Translations under genes and position numbers: made by a program
In this document: positions 35,464 through 46,827 of the stretch, one piece after another
How the letters are laid out: each line of letters starts with the position of its first letter
How positions within the stretch are numbered: position 1 is the first letter of the stretch
Assembly: GCA_001972305.1 (NCBI GenBank)
Contig: BDDD01001357.1
Coordinates: 1-64,000 of the forward strand
Direction: 5' to 3'
DNA length: 64,000 nucleotides
From: Cephalotus follicularis
Taxonomy: Eukaryota; Streptophyta; Magnoliopsida; Oxalidales; Cephalotaceae
The notes under the pieces: generated by a model
What the model saw: the letters and a program-made list of their open reading frames with translations, nothing else
Databases searched by the model: none
Told to the model about the DNA's origin: nothing

Positions 35464-36389
35464 AAATGTAGCATTTTATATCTCAGTTTCTTGAGGTAAT
35501 TTTTCCTATTTTTTCAGGAGAATGATCCCACGCTAATGGGAAGGGTAAAAAAAAAGTGATGCATGCGAAATGCAGAGCTTTTATCAACATTATTACAAAA
35601 AGTACATCCAAGCTTTGCAAAATGCTGTTGATAAAGCTGATCGGTGAGTTTTGGCTCTCTTTAGGTGATATTTTGATAGAAAAATCTCTTTACTTGATGT
35701 GCTTTGAAACTGCTATTCTTGTTACTGTATTTGACTACCCAAATTTTGTTTCCATCCAGTGCACAGCTTACAAAGGCATACCAAACTGCCAATGTTCTAT
35801 TTGAGGTTTTGAAGGCTGCCAATGTTCTACAAAGGCTGCAAATTTTACGTTGATCTTGATAAATTAATTGTATCGTATTTTGATTTTTGATACTCTTATG
35901 CTCACGATCGATGTTTATTTACATTCAAGCAAAATAGTTTGTTGGCTATAATATTGTATAATGATATATAAAAATTGTATTTAATTCGAGATGTAGCGAT
36001 TGTAGCTCAGTCGATGTAATGTGTGCTTCTTAATCATAATGTCATTGGTTCGATGCAATGTCTGCTTCTCAATTATAATGTCTGCTTATCATGATTATTC
36101 GCTTGTACATTTAAGCAAAATAATTTGTTGTCTATAATATTGTATAATAATATATTTTTATTATTTTTTAATAAAAAAATTTGATTATAAAAGATTTAAA
36201 TGAATTATATATATTTTTATTTTTTAAAACCCTTTTGAAACAGTCGTATCAACGGTTTAAAAAGGGTATTTTTTATAAAACCTTTTGAAACGGACAAACC
36301 GTTTCGAAAGGCTACCCTTTTGAAATGGTTTGAGTCAGCCGTTTCAAAAGGGTTTATTTTTTTTATTTTTTAAAAACCTTTTGAAACGG
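35464..36389 (+). repeat. Duplicated segment X, copy 2
   Basis: Same sequence as 30900-31825, offset 4,564 bp. It sits inside Copia-3 but is made of CACTA DNA that normally lies left of Copia-3. The junction has short shared bases (CAACAAAATG versus GAACAAATG). Confidence 0.9.
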
Positions 36390-37681
36390 TGTAGGAAGTC
36401 TAGAGGGGGGGTGAATAAACTTATAAAAATTACTAGCAATTATACCACAAAATAATTCAATTAACACAAACACACAATTGCGGAAAGTAAAGAGTGTAGG
36501 GTTTAGAGAATTTGCAAACGGATATATAGTGGTTCGATAAACCGCCTACGTCCACTCCCCAAGGCCTCCCCTTGAGTATTTCACTAGGTATGCCCAAATC
36601 CGGGCTTGAAACTCCAACTGAGCTCCAACAAACTTCGCTCCAGCCAAGCGAATTACAACTTTGCTCCAACCGAGAAATACAAGAGACAACCTCTCTTGTA
36701 TGAGTGAAATAAGTGTTTGAAAGGTTACAAATTCGTAGTGAATTTGTTTACAATAAAGCACAACTCTAAACAAAGCTTCTAGTAAATGTGGAATGTAAAA
36801 TGTGAGCTTTGTAATGTATTGGATTGCTTTGAAATGATCTCTTTTGATTGTTTGAAAGCTTGGTATTGTACTTGAGATAGCTTGGAAGAATATGCAACTT
36901 GAATGCTTGATCACTTGTGCAAGAGCTCCAAATTTCCTTAAATAGGTGTACCTCCAACGGATCTATTTTTAACTTTCTGTTACAAATCCAGTCAACTGGA
37001 TTTGGACGGCAGTCAGCTGGATTGATGGCGCGTACATTTGAATATAGCCGTTAGGGTTGGGCAGTCGGCTGTCTCCTCTAGGCAGTTGACTGGTCTGGCT
37101 GGCAGTCGACTGGTCTGGCTGGCAGTCGACTGGATGCTCTGTTCCAGTCGGCTGTTGAGCTGAATTTGGAGATTACAAATGCTACTGCCTGATTTTGCAC
37201 AATTCAAAACAGTCGGCTGGATTCCCTGGCAGTCGACTGGATCCCCTGGCAGTCGACTGGTGCCCTGCTTCAGTCGGCTAGATTGGGTGTTAAAATGTTA
37301 TAGAAGCTACTGCCTGAAATTGTACCCCATGGCAGTCGACTGGTGTCCTGTGACAGTGGACTGGAATTGCCTGGCAGTCGACTGGACCCCTGTGGCAGTC
37401 GACTGGATTGGTGTTCCTACAGATTCTGAGTTTGGTTGAAGAAACAGTCGACTACATCCTCTGGGAGTCGACTACTTAACCTTGGGCAGTCGACTAGATT
37501 GCTCACCAGTCGGCTGGATTGGCCTGTATCTGCATAAATGTTCTTGGCACAACTTTGGACATAAAATCAACTGAGTATATGAAGTTATAACTCAAGGAAT
37601 TATGCATACAAGTAATCTATGTTTTTTAATCATCAAAACAACATATGTAAATGCAATTGAACGGGGTGGCAAAGGCCAACA
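36390..37681 (-). repeat. Right LTR of Copia-3 (chimeric solo LTR)
   Basis: 1,292 bp. It is preceded by AACGG (36385-36389) and followed by AACGG (37682-37686), so on its own it looks like a solo LTR in segment X. The left 536 bp are identical to the left LTR and the rest is diverged, suggesting it formed by crossing-over between two LTRs near 36925. Confidence 0.85.
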
Positions 37682-37835
37682 AACGGTTTGATCAGTCGTT
37701 TCGAAAGGGTGCCTTTTGAAACGGCTGGTCAAACAGTTTCAAAAAGCTATTGATACGCCACTTTTTTGAAATTCCATTTTTTTCGTTTCAAAAACGTTTC
37801 AATTGCCCTTTTGAAATGGAAAAGTTTTTGTAATG
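37682..37835. repeat. Right sub-terminal repeats and end of the CACTA element
   Basis: Contains AAACGGTTTGATCAGTCGTTTC, CCTTTTGAAACGG and TTTCAAAAAG units in inverted pairs, ending GTTTTTGTAATG. An AAT duplication follows. Confidence 0.75.
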
Positions 37836-37838
37836 AAT

Positions 37839-38112
37839 TATATAAAGGAAGAGAAGAAAATATTAAATTAACAGAAAATGAGATTTATCCTGGTTCACCC
37901 AATCTAGGGCTACGTCCAGCAACAAGAGTTTCACTGTATTGATCAATAGTCTTCTCACTTCTCTCTTGTTTCAAGCTCTCACACAATACAAGAGAATATA
38001 TATAGGCGAAGAAACCCTAATAGTTTCTTATCATGTGGCTATTCATGGGCTAAGCCCAAACCACAAACAGGGTCATAATACTGATCATTTGAATTAATCG
38101 TCAACCTCAACA
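37839..38112 (-). repeat. Copia-2 3' LTR, right fragment
   Basis: It continues the LTR after the CACTA insertion and ends CCTCAACA beside the polypurine tract (CCAAGTGGGAGAT on the minus strand, 38113-38125). It lacks a G/C-rich segment of about 150 bp present in the 5' LTR. Confidence 0.9.
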
Positions 38113-38119
38113 ATCTCCC

Positions 38120-38633
38120 ACTTGGTGAATAATTCACACAAATACAAGGATCTTTTTAAACCAACATTAGCTGCGCACCACTCAAACTTCTCTAGGCTAA
38201 CCGCTTTAGTCAGAAAATCTGAGTTGTTCACTGCCGTGTCAACTTTCTCCAACAATACCACTTTCTTTTCTACCTTTTCTCGAATGAAGTGGTATTAAAT
38301 ATCAATGTGCTTAGATCTTGAATGAAACGCTGGATTCTTTGCCAAGAAAATTGCTCCTTGATTGTCACATTTCATTTTCATTCCATCTTGCTTAAATCCA
38401 AGCTCAACACATAACCTATTAAGCCACACAGCTTCCTTACTAGCATGAGTCAATGCCATGTACTCTGCCTCAGTAGAAGATAGAGCAACAACACTTTGTC
38501 TTCTACTCCTCCAACTCACCGCAACACCAAATAAACTAAGCACGTAACCACTAGTAGATTTCCTACCATCAATGTCTCCTCCCCAATCTGCATCAACATA
38601 ACCCTCTACATCAAGTTTATTTCCATTCCCCAT
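38120..38633 (-). pseudogene. Copia-2 RNase H
   Basis: The minus frame contains GYVDADWGGDIDGRKSTSGY (first Asp), VALSSTEAEYMAL (Glu) and KCDNQGAIFLAKNPAFHSR (Asp), the Ty1/copia RNase H catalytic set. A stop interrupts the HIDI-YHF segment at 38292-38294; beyond it weak similarity to the DFLTKA-type C-terminus continues to about 38120. Confidence 0.9.
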
Positions 38634-38705
38634 ACCTTCTTAACATAGAGCAAAATCTGATGTTCCACGAAGATATCTGAAAACCCTTTTGACTGTAGTC
38701 CAATG

Positions 38706-39428
38706 TTATTTTCCAGGGTTGGACAAATAACGACTCAATACTCCCACTGCTTGTGCAATATCTAGTCTAGTGACCATAGCATACATCAAGCTACCCACTG
38801 CATTTGTATATGGCGTATGTCTCATCTCTTCAGCTTCATCATCGGTTTTAGGATATTGTTCTGCAGATAACTTGGTTCCCAAAGGCATGGGAGTTCCATT
38901 TGGCTTGCAGTCAGACATATTGAATTTCTTCAACACCTCTTCAATATATTTCTTCTGTCCTAGACAAAGTTTCTGTTTTTTATGGTCTCTCTTAATTTTC
39001 ATGCCCAAAATAAAGTTAACTGGCCCAAGATGTTTCATCTCAAACTGTCGCGCCAACAAACCTTTCACTGATTTGATCATCTTCATGCTATTCCCTATCA
39101 AAAGCATATCATCCACATATAAGGTTAGAATAACAAAATTTTGATCTAACCTTTTCACATATACACAGTGATCTGAATTTCACCGAATAGAGCCAAGCTG
39201 AAGAACATATGTATCAAATTTCAGGTACCACATCCTCGGCGATTGCTTTAGTCCATATAAAGACTTCTTTAATCTACAAACCAAATCTTCCTTTCCTTTG
39301 ACAAGAAAACCCTATGGTTGTTTCATGTAAATCTCATCCTCCAAATCTTCATGAAGAAAAGCTGTCTTCACATCTAGTGGCTCAATTTCTAGACCAAAAG
39401 CAGCTGCAACGGATAGAACAAGTCTTAT
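38706..39428 (-). pseudogene. Copia-2 RT, C-terminal two-thirds
   Basis: The minus strand has the intact catalytic motif LYVDDMLLIGN, then HLGPVNFILGMKIKRD and SLMYAMVTRLDIAQAV. Upstream (39160-39428) RT sequence continues with a stop or two, up to the gypsy insertion at 39428. The other part of RT is at 49559-49881. Confidence 0.9.
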
Positions 39429-39601
39429 TGTAATGACCTCGATTTTCAATTAATGTATATTGCTCCAATTTTAAATAAAATATACATTTTAATTGAGATT
39501 ATTTGTCCAATTATCAAAATAATCATGATTAGTGTATGCTTGGGTTGAATTGAGATGCAAATTGGTAAAACAAACTTAAGGAACCCTAAAATCAGCTCAA
39601 A

Positions 39602-39681
39602 CAGCCGACTGTCATAGGGTAACAGTCGACTGGTTGATTCATGGAAGAGACAGTCGACTATCACAGGATGACAGTCTACTG
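39602..39681. repeat. CAGTCGACTG array 5
   Basis: Starts at 39602 (CAGCCGACTG), 39623, 39651 and 39672 (CAGTCTACTG). Steps are 21, 28 and 21 bp. It lies 170-250 bp from the LTR start, in presumed U3. Confidence 0.85.
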
Positions 39682-40718
39682 GAACGACACATAACAGGTG
39701 TTTGTGCATGCATGTGAGATAGAGCAGAGGCAGTGCATAATGAACAAGTGTTATGCGAGTCACCAGCTACCTTAACATGCAAGGATGGTGTCTTGCATGT
39801 GCTCTATTCCTCCTGAAACCTGCAAACAGAATATTGGAAGGAGAGAAAGTGAATGGAAGTAATGAACATGTGAGAGAGAGAAAAGAGATGGCTGAGTTAA
39901 TGGAATCTGACGATTTCTCGGACTTCTAAGCTCTATATCAGCTGTTAGAATAGAGTGTGAGTGTTAGAAAATACTGATGATAGAGGAGATCTTGCTGGAA
40001 ATTCTTGAAGCTTGCATGTTGGAAGTTGAAGTTTCAAAGGGAGTTGAAGCTTGAATCTCCCTGGTAAGTCCCAATCCGAGTCTGCTGATGTTGATGATGT
40101 AACTAGGAGAATGTTAGCTATATATATATATAACTTATGCTAACATGATTAAGGATAATAAGTCTGGAATTGAAATAAAATTGGAAAAGGGTTCAAAGAA
40201 GAAGTTGAAACTAGGAACTAATAATGATGAGCTACAAATCGGATATTAGGTTGTTAGTGGATTAAATATACTGATGATAGTAATATATGTCCACTGATAA
40301 CATGATTATGAATGATTAAATTACTGGGATTAGAGCTGATTGTTAGGGAGAAGTTGAAAAGGGTAAAATTTGAGGCTTGATAAATAATTGACAAGCTACT
40401 GTTGGAACTGGTAATTGACTAGGTAATTAGTTAAATGTACTGGTTAAATGTCTAAACCTTCGAACATGCAATGGTATAGATCAATTCTGCTGAGATTGGA
40501 AGATTAAATTGGTGGAAGAGCTTTGGACATTGAAGAGAGAAATCAATCCGAATTGATTTCGGGATAGCGTTTAAGGTAGGGATATTGACATGTTTTCGAA
40601 GATATAATGTGCATATCATGTGTGGATAATTTCCTGTTTGATTGCATGTGTTACTGAGTTAGTATTTTGGACATTGAACATGCATGCCCTGTCACTGCCT
40701 GTTGATTTCTGGGCAAAT

Positions 40719-40809
40719 CAGTCGACTGTTCTTCATGACAGTCGACTACTCAATCAAACCAGTCGACTACTAAATCAAACAGCCGACTGTTCTTGGGAAC
40801 AGTCGACTG
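40719..40809. repeat. CAGTCGACTG array 6
   Basis: Five copies at 40719, 40739, 40760, 40780 (CAGCCGACTG) and 40800, all 20-21 bp apart. Spacers are AT-rich and differ. Confidence 0.9.
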
Positions 40810-42098
40810 TCCTAAGATAAACTTCTGATATAGGTACTGTTTAGGCCTTAAATTGAATGTAATTACCCTGGCCTCCATATGGTATGATTGTAACAGTCAA
40901 TCCTGGCCTTATATAATTACATTAAAAAATTAAACAATGTATGCACTCCTTGTGAGAGTTGTGCAAGAATGACTATGGTATGATAACGACCTTATTGAAT
41001 CCTTGAATTGCTACTGTCCTTTACTATTTTGCTGTATATGCCACTGTTACAATTAGTATATACTAGTTTTGGTGTTCATAAACACTATTGTTCCCTTACT
41101 TTCAAAGAATTGAACCAACTAAGTGCTATGTGCACAATTAATGATTTCAACTATCATTTTCAAATGAAACCTAATGATTTCTGATTTTCCTCCAAGAGAG
41201 GCACCACTACCGTATTGAATACTGTTTCCTCCAAGGAGATGCACAGTTATTGAAATGTTAAATGTTTCTAAAGAAAACTTCTACTATATTGCATATATTA
41301 TATATGTGATATTTTTATTGAATTGATTAAATTGTTTGTCTATGCTTAAAGCTGTTAGTCGAATGATGACAGATATCACTGGCTACGGAGGTAGTCCTAG
41401 GTGCCAGGAGTTGGCTAGAGCATCCACCCAAACTTATCTGCCCTGCAGATCTTTTGTTAAACTGCCCGCTAACGCCGGCAGTAAATGTTACCTGATCTAT
41501 CATCTTCGAAGTGTAGGATGATAGTTAGGTGGTACGCAGTTGGTGCTAGGAGTTAGCGACATGTGTTACCCAACCACATTATGGATTGATTTTACCCTTG
41601 TGCGGTATTCTTGAATTGTTCTGTCTATGGCCACTTGACATGATTGCTTATATATTGGAATATTTAAATATGTTATTTTAAATATAAAATGTCATACATG
41701 TTGCATTTATATATTCCTTATCATGCATTATTCCTACTTAGCCAAGCGAGGACAACGGCTAACCCCCTACAATTTCAGATTAAGTGAAGGCATTCGGGGA
41801 GGTACTGCTGAAGCCTATTGGGGAGCTTCTATTTAGTTAAGGTTGTTATTCTTTATGCTTTGTATTGCAACGAACGTCCACGCTCCGTTGTTGTTGATTA
41901 CTTTACCTTTATGTAAAAGGATAAATGTTGGTTTTGTAGAAGCACGTAATATGGGCTGCGTGCGGATAATTGTATAATCCGGCAATGGAATGCTTCCACT
42001 TAATTTATGAATGTTGTTTAATGTTGGAATTCTGGATTATTATTTATATTTGATATCACCATATATGCATGTCATGTGGGAAACGGGGTGTGACAACA

Positions 42099-42110
42099 TG
42101 GTATCAGCGC
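42099..42110 (+). other. Primer-binding site of the Tekay-like element
   Basis: TGGTATCAGCGC three bases after the 5' LTR, complementary to Met tRNA with the Tekay-typical GCGC ending. Confidence 0.85.
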
Positions 42111-42198
42111 ATATTCCATATATGCTAGCTGGGATAAGTTTCTCAGAAATTAAGTGAATTGTTTCCTGATGATTATGTCATTCCATATAGGAAACCAA

Positions 42199-43736
42199 AT
42201 GGACCTACGAAGAGGTAGAAAGGGAAGGCGTAGAGCCGATGAATGAGTCAATGCACCGCCAGTGCACGAACATGATCCGCCAGCGAATGAAGGAGTGAAT
42301 ATTCCTCCAGCACAAGAAGAGAGGAGTAATTTTGATCGCATGGCTGACCTCTTCCAACAACAAATGCAAGCCAATGCGGCGAACATGGAGCAGATAAGGC
42401 AGATGTACGAGGCTAACCGGGCTTATCAGTAGGCTCCTGAGGCTTGTCATACTGGTGGATTTGCCAGAGATTTTTAGCGGTTCATGAGACAGAATCCCCC
42501 GACCTTCAATGGTGAGCTGAATGCTACTGTTGTCGAGCAGTGGATTAGGGACCTGGAGAAAATATTTGCTGCTTTGGAGTGTACTGATGAGCAGAAACTC
42601 AACTTTGCTGTTTACCGCTTATGGGGCGAGGCTACCTATTGGTGGGAAAGGATTGAAGCAAAATAGGAATCTCGTAGACTTGATAGGACTTGGGACAGAT
42701 TTCAGTCTGAGTTCCTTGCAACTTATGTACCACAGATAGAACGTGACCAGAGGGAGACCGAGCTGATGGAGTTACGTCAAGGGGATATGACGATAGCTCA
42801 GTACCAGACTAGATTCGTGGAATTGGCGAGACATACCCCCTATCTGGTGGAGGGTGAATCGCGAATGATCCGAAGGTTTCTGAACGTCCTTCGACCTGAC
42901 ATCATGTTTAAAATTTTATTACTGAAACTAACTTCGTTTGTAGATATTGCTGAAACGGCGATGATTCTTGAAGTTGATGCTAATGAAAGGAGAGCGGAAC
43001 GGTCTCGTACTAATCAATCGAGGGCCGCACAGTCACAGGGGCAGGGGAGTAATAATCCTACTAAGTTGACAAGGTCCGACAACAAGGGTCAAAGAGGTTC
43101 TCGACGCAGAAATTCACGATCAAGAACTCCTAACCGAAGCGGTCAACAGAATTCTAGAGGATGTACTTTTTGTGGTCACCAGAACCATGATGAGACTGAG
43201 TGCTGGAAGAAGATGGGGAAATGCTTAAGGTGTGGTTCACAAGAACATATGTTGAGTGGTTGTTCAATGATGAGGGATCAAGCACGCGGCCAACAGGGAA
43301 GTGTTGGTGCTAGTGGTAGTGCTGCGACTGCTCAACCACGGAAGGATACTGGGAAAAGGATTATGAAAGGTAGGGTCTACACCTTATCTAGAGATGATGT
43401 GCCGGAATCTACTACTGTTGTGGGAGGTACTATTTATATATTTGGCATACTAGCTCATGCATTGATTGACCCTAGTTCGACACATTCATTTATTGCATCT
43501 GAATTTGCTCACAATTTGCATGGTGTTACTTCTAGATTACCTTATGTATTGGAGGTGAGTACTCCAGCTGGTACTTGTCTTCTATCTGACACTATAATGA
43601 AAGATTATGAGATCATGGTAGCTGGGATTCAGTTATCTGCTGACTTGATAGTGTTACCTATCCGGGATTTTGATGTAATCTTGGGGATGGACTGGTTGTA
43701 TGCTATCATGCTTGTGTTGATTGCTATAACAAGATG
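42199..43736 (+). pseudogene. Gag and protease of the Tekay-like element
   Basis: From ATG 42199 the frame is broken by stops at about 42244, 42432, 42475 and 42664, then open to 43737. The gag core is clear (FNGELNATVVEQWIRDLEK, YWWERIEAK, LRQGDMTIAQYQTRFVEL). Two zinc knuckles follow: CTFCGHQNHDETEC and CLRCGSQEHMLSGC, both CX2CX4HX4C. The protease active site is LIDPSSTHSFIASEF. A one-base deletion at about 43700 in the GMDWLYA segment shifts the frame into pol. Three of the four early stops are TAG where related proteins commonly have Gln. Confidence 0.9.
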
Positions 43737-44555
43737 ATGACCTTTTACCTTCAAGATGGGACTGAGTGCAAGTTTATCAGAGAAAAGAATGTTTCTGCTC
43801 CGATCAATTCGTATACTCGAGCACAGAAGTATCTCAAGCAAGGATGTGAAGGCTATTTGGCGTATGTGATTGATCACACGAAAGGTACACCTAGTATTGA
43901 ACAAGGTCCTGTTGTATGTGAATTTCTTGATGTATTTTTGGACGATCTCACTCCGTCACCACCAGAGAGGGATATAAAGTTCAACATTGAACTATTGCCT
44001 GGAGATGCTCCTATATCAAAAGCTCCGTACCGAATGGCTCCTACTGAACTGAAGGAGTTGAAGACTCAATTGCAAGATTATCTTGATAAGGGTTTCATCA
44101 AACGGAGTGTGTCACAGTGGGGAACACCGGTCCTGTTTGTGAAAAAGAAGGATGGATCAATGCGACTATGCATCGATTACAGGCTGCTAAATCAGGTAAC
44201 TGTGAAGAACAAGTATCCTCTGCCACATATCGAGGAATTGTTCGACCAATTGCAAGGCTCTACTGTATTCTCCAAACTTGACCTGAGAACAGGTTATCAT
44301 CAGTTGAGAATTCGAGCAGGTGATGTGGAGAAGACCACATTTCGAACCAGATATGGGCATTACGAATTTCTGATACTGCCGTTTGGTTTGACAAATGCTC
44401 ATGCAGCCTTTATGTGTTTGATGAACAGAGTGTTACAGCCCTATCTTGACCAGTTTGTCGTTATATTCCTAGACGGCATCCTGATTTATTCGAGGAGTAT
44501 TGAGGAACACATGCAGCACTTGAGGATTGTATTATAGATATTACGAAAGGAACAG
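43700..44555 (+). pseudogene. Reverse transcriptase of the Tekay-like element, catalytic Asp lost
   Basis: The frame has [50 protein letters not shown] and [17 protein letters not shown]. The catalytic motif, normally F-I/V-D-D, reads FLDGILIYS: the second Asp is Gly. TAG at 44535 interrupts [10 protein letters not shown]. The D-to-G change alone should abolish polymerase activity. Confidence 0.9.
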
Positions 44556-45690
44556 TTGTTCACCAAATTCAGCAAGTGCGAGTTTTGGCTGGATCATGTG
44601 ACTTTCCTAGGTCACATTGTGTCGAGTGAAGTATTGTTGGTGGATCCTTCGAAGATAGAGAGTATTGTTGATTGGCCCCAACCGAGGAGCGTTACTGAGG
44701 TTCGTAGCTTCTTGGGTTTGTCTGGCTACTACCGAAGGTTCATACAAGGGTTTTCAAAGCTTACTACACCATTGAAACTGTTGACTCAGAAGAAGTCAAG
44801 TTTTGTGTGGGATGAATCTTGTGAGGCAAGTTTCCAAGAGTTGAAGAGTCGGTTGATTTCGGCTCCAGTGTTGGCATTACCGGAAGGTAATGAGGGTTTC
44901 ACTGTCTATACTGATGCTTGTGGGAAGGGATTGGGATGCATTCTTATGAAACATGGTAGGGTGATTGCATACGCATCGAGAAAGTTAAAGTCGTACGAAG
45001 AAAATTATCCCGTACACGATCTTGAATTGGCAGCCATAGTATTTGCTTTGCAGAAATTGAGGCACTACCTCTATGGTGCTCAATTTGAGATCTTCACTGA
45101 CCACAAAAGTTTAAAGTATTTGTTTTCCCAGAAGGAGATCAACATTAGACAGAGACGATGGGTGAAATTCTTTAATGATTACAACTGTAACATCCAATAC
45201 CACCCAGGAAAGGCAAATGTAGTGGCGGATGCGCTGAGTCGTAAGGCAATGATTGCTGGAGCAATGGTTTTGCAGTGGAAGCTATTAGAGGAATTTCAGA
45301 GATGGAATCCATTCATGGTTTCCCGAGGAGTTATTGTGGCAGATCTTAAAGCTCAACCGGAACTTCTGGAGCGTATTCTGACTGCTCAGTACAGTGACAC
45401 CGAGTTATGGAGTATTCATGAGAACCTAGACACTAATTCTGAATTCTCCATTCATACTGATGGCATATTGAGATTCCGAGGAAGGATATGTGTTCCGGAT
45501 GACGAGAGCATCAGGGATGAACTACTGCAGTAAGCCCACAAGTAAAAATACAGTGTTCACCTTGGGAGTTCCAAGATATGGCATGACCTGAAAAAGAACT
45601 ACTGGTGGAGTGGTATCAAAAGAGAGATTGCCGAATATGTAGCAAGATGTTTGACCTGTCAGAGAATGAAGGCTGAACATCAGAAACCTG
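44556..45690 (+). pseudogene. RNase H and integrase N-terminus of the Tekay-like element
   Basis: [20 protein letters not shown] starts the connection. RNase H follows with [31 protein letters not shown] and [13 protein letters not shown], ending [10 protein letters not shown]. The integrase zinc region, H...H then [11 protein letters not shown], comes after two stops at 45531-45545. A one-base deletion near 45692 shifts the frame before the integrase core. Confidence 0.9.
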
Positions 45691-46785
45691 GGGGTTGCTA
45701 CAATCGTTACCAGTAGTTGAGTGGAAATGGGAGCATGTGACCATGGACTTCGTGATGGGATTACCAAGGTCACATAATCAGCATGAAGCAGTATGGGTTG
45801 TAGTGGACAGACTCACTAAGTCTGCTCACTTCCTTCCAATGAACATGACGTATTCTATCGAGAAGCTTGCTCGATTGTATATCCGGGAGATAGTGAGATT
45901 GCATGGAGTGCCGGTCAGTATTGTTATTGACCGTGATCCTAGATTCACTTCAAGGTTCTGGAAGAAGTTCCAAGCAGCGATGGGAACAGCCTTGAACTTT
46001 AGCACTGCATTCCACCCACAGACCGACGGACAGTCCGAGCGTACCATTCAGACTCTGGAGGATATGCTAAGGGCTTGCATGATTGATTTTGCTGGGAGTT
46101 AGGAGGATCATGTAGTACTGATTGAGTTCTCTTACAACAACAGTTTTCACACAAGCATTGGAATGGATCCCTATGAAGTCTTGTATGGGAGAAAGTGCAA
46201 ATCGCCTATCTGCTGGGACGAGGTAGGTGAGAGACAAGTGCTGGGACCAGACTTGGTACAAGAAACAACCGATAAAGTGGACAAAATCAAGAAGAGACTG
46301 CTAGCTGCACAAAGCCGGTAGAAACGTTACGCCGATAATAAGGGAGAAAGCTAGAATTCGAGAAGGGGGATCATGTTTTCCTGAAGATCTCGCCTTCGAA
46401 AGGGATACACAGTTTTGGCCTCAAGGGGAAGTTGGCTCCAAGTTATATTGGACCCTATGAGATACTGGAAAGAGTGGGGGATGTGGCATATCAGATTGTA
46501 CTACCGCCTAGTTTGTCAGGTGTTCATAACGTATTTTATGTTTCCATGTTATGGAAATACGTACGTTATCCATCTCACATATTGAGCTACGACCCTGGAT
46601 TCATCAATAATAAATTGTCTTATGAAGAGAGGCCGACGAGGATCGTGGATCGAATGGAAAATGTGCTGAGGAATAAGACTATTCCTATGGTAAAAGTACT
46701 GTGGCGTTTTCACTGAGCAGAGGAAGCTACGTGAGAGCGTGAAGACGAAATGATGGAGACATTTCCTCACTTATTCGGAATGTAA
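45691..46785 (+). pseudogene. Integrase core and chromodomain-like tail of the Tekay-like element
   Basis: Catalytic triad is visible: Asp in [11 protein letters not shown], Asp in [12 protein letters not shown], Glu in [17 protein letters not shown] at 46100-46102 replaces an expected Trp (G-to-A), another TAG lies at about 46319, and a frameshift follows near 46350. The tail has LSGVHNVFYVSMLWKYV and VLRNKTIPMVKVLW; a TGA after FH (46714) and TAA at 46783 close it. Chromodomains of this clade guide insertion to heterochromatin. Confidence 0.9.
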
Positions 46786-46813
46786 AGCAAAATTCGGGGA
46801 CAAATTTTTTTTA

Positions 46814-46827
46814 ATGAGGGGGGGAAT
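46814..46827 (+). other. Polypurine tract of the Tekay-like element
   Basis: TGAGGGGGGGAA immediately before the 3' LTR start at 46828. Confidence 0.85.

Larger units (their letters stand above)
31826..37681 (-). mobile_element. Copia-3: Ty1/copia retrotransposon with accessory ORF, rearranged
   Basis: LTRs at 31826-33077 and 36390-37681 begin TGTAGGAAGTCTAGAGG and end GGCCAACA on the plus strand; AACGG repeats flank the outer ends (31821-31825, 37682-37686). A polypurine tract next to the left LTR shows minus orientation. From the minus 5' side only the C-terminus of pol survives, then an accessory ORF, then the 3' LTR. Between pol and the right LTR lies a copy of segment X, which is CACTA flank, so the right part is a tandem duplication carrying a solo LTR. 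Confidence 0.85.
21736..37835 (+). mobile_element. CACTA (En/Spm-type) DNA transposon with insertions and internal duplication
   Basis: The left end is CACTACAAGAAAAAT, the canonical plant CACTA terminus. The right end reads GTTTTTGTAATG, a diverged inverted copy. Three-base AAT duplications flank it, and the interrupted LTR continues perfectly. Both ends carry many inverted CCTTTTGAAACGG / CCGTTTCAAAAGG units, typical sub-terminal repeats. I see no TNP2-like transposase; what remains of its own interior (about 22020-24590, 28156-28404, 30684-31825) has no recognised gene, so it is probably non-autonomous. Confidence 0.85.
39429..42095 (+). repeat. 5' LTR of the Tekay-like element
   Basis: TGTAATGACCTCG to CGGGGTGTGACA, 2,667 bp. 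It contains two CAGTCGACTG clusters (39602-39681 and 40719-40809) and a segment shared with other gypsy LTRs (CTTAGCCAAGCGAGGACAAC near 41736). Confidence 0.95.

Noticed and set aside
30992..35804. Identical 82-codon frames at 30992 and 35556 as a conserved gene pair
   Set aside because: Identity is due to the recent 4,564-bp duplication of non-coding CACTA DNA, not selection.
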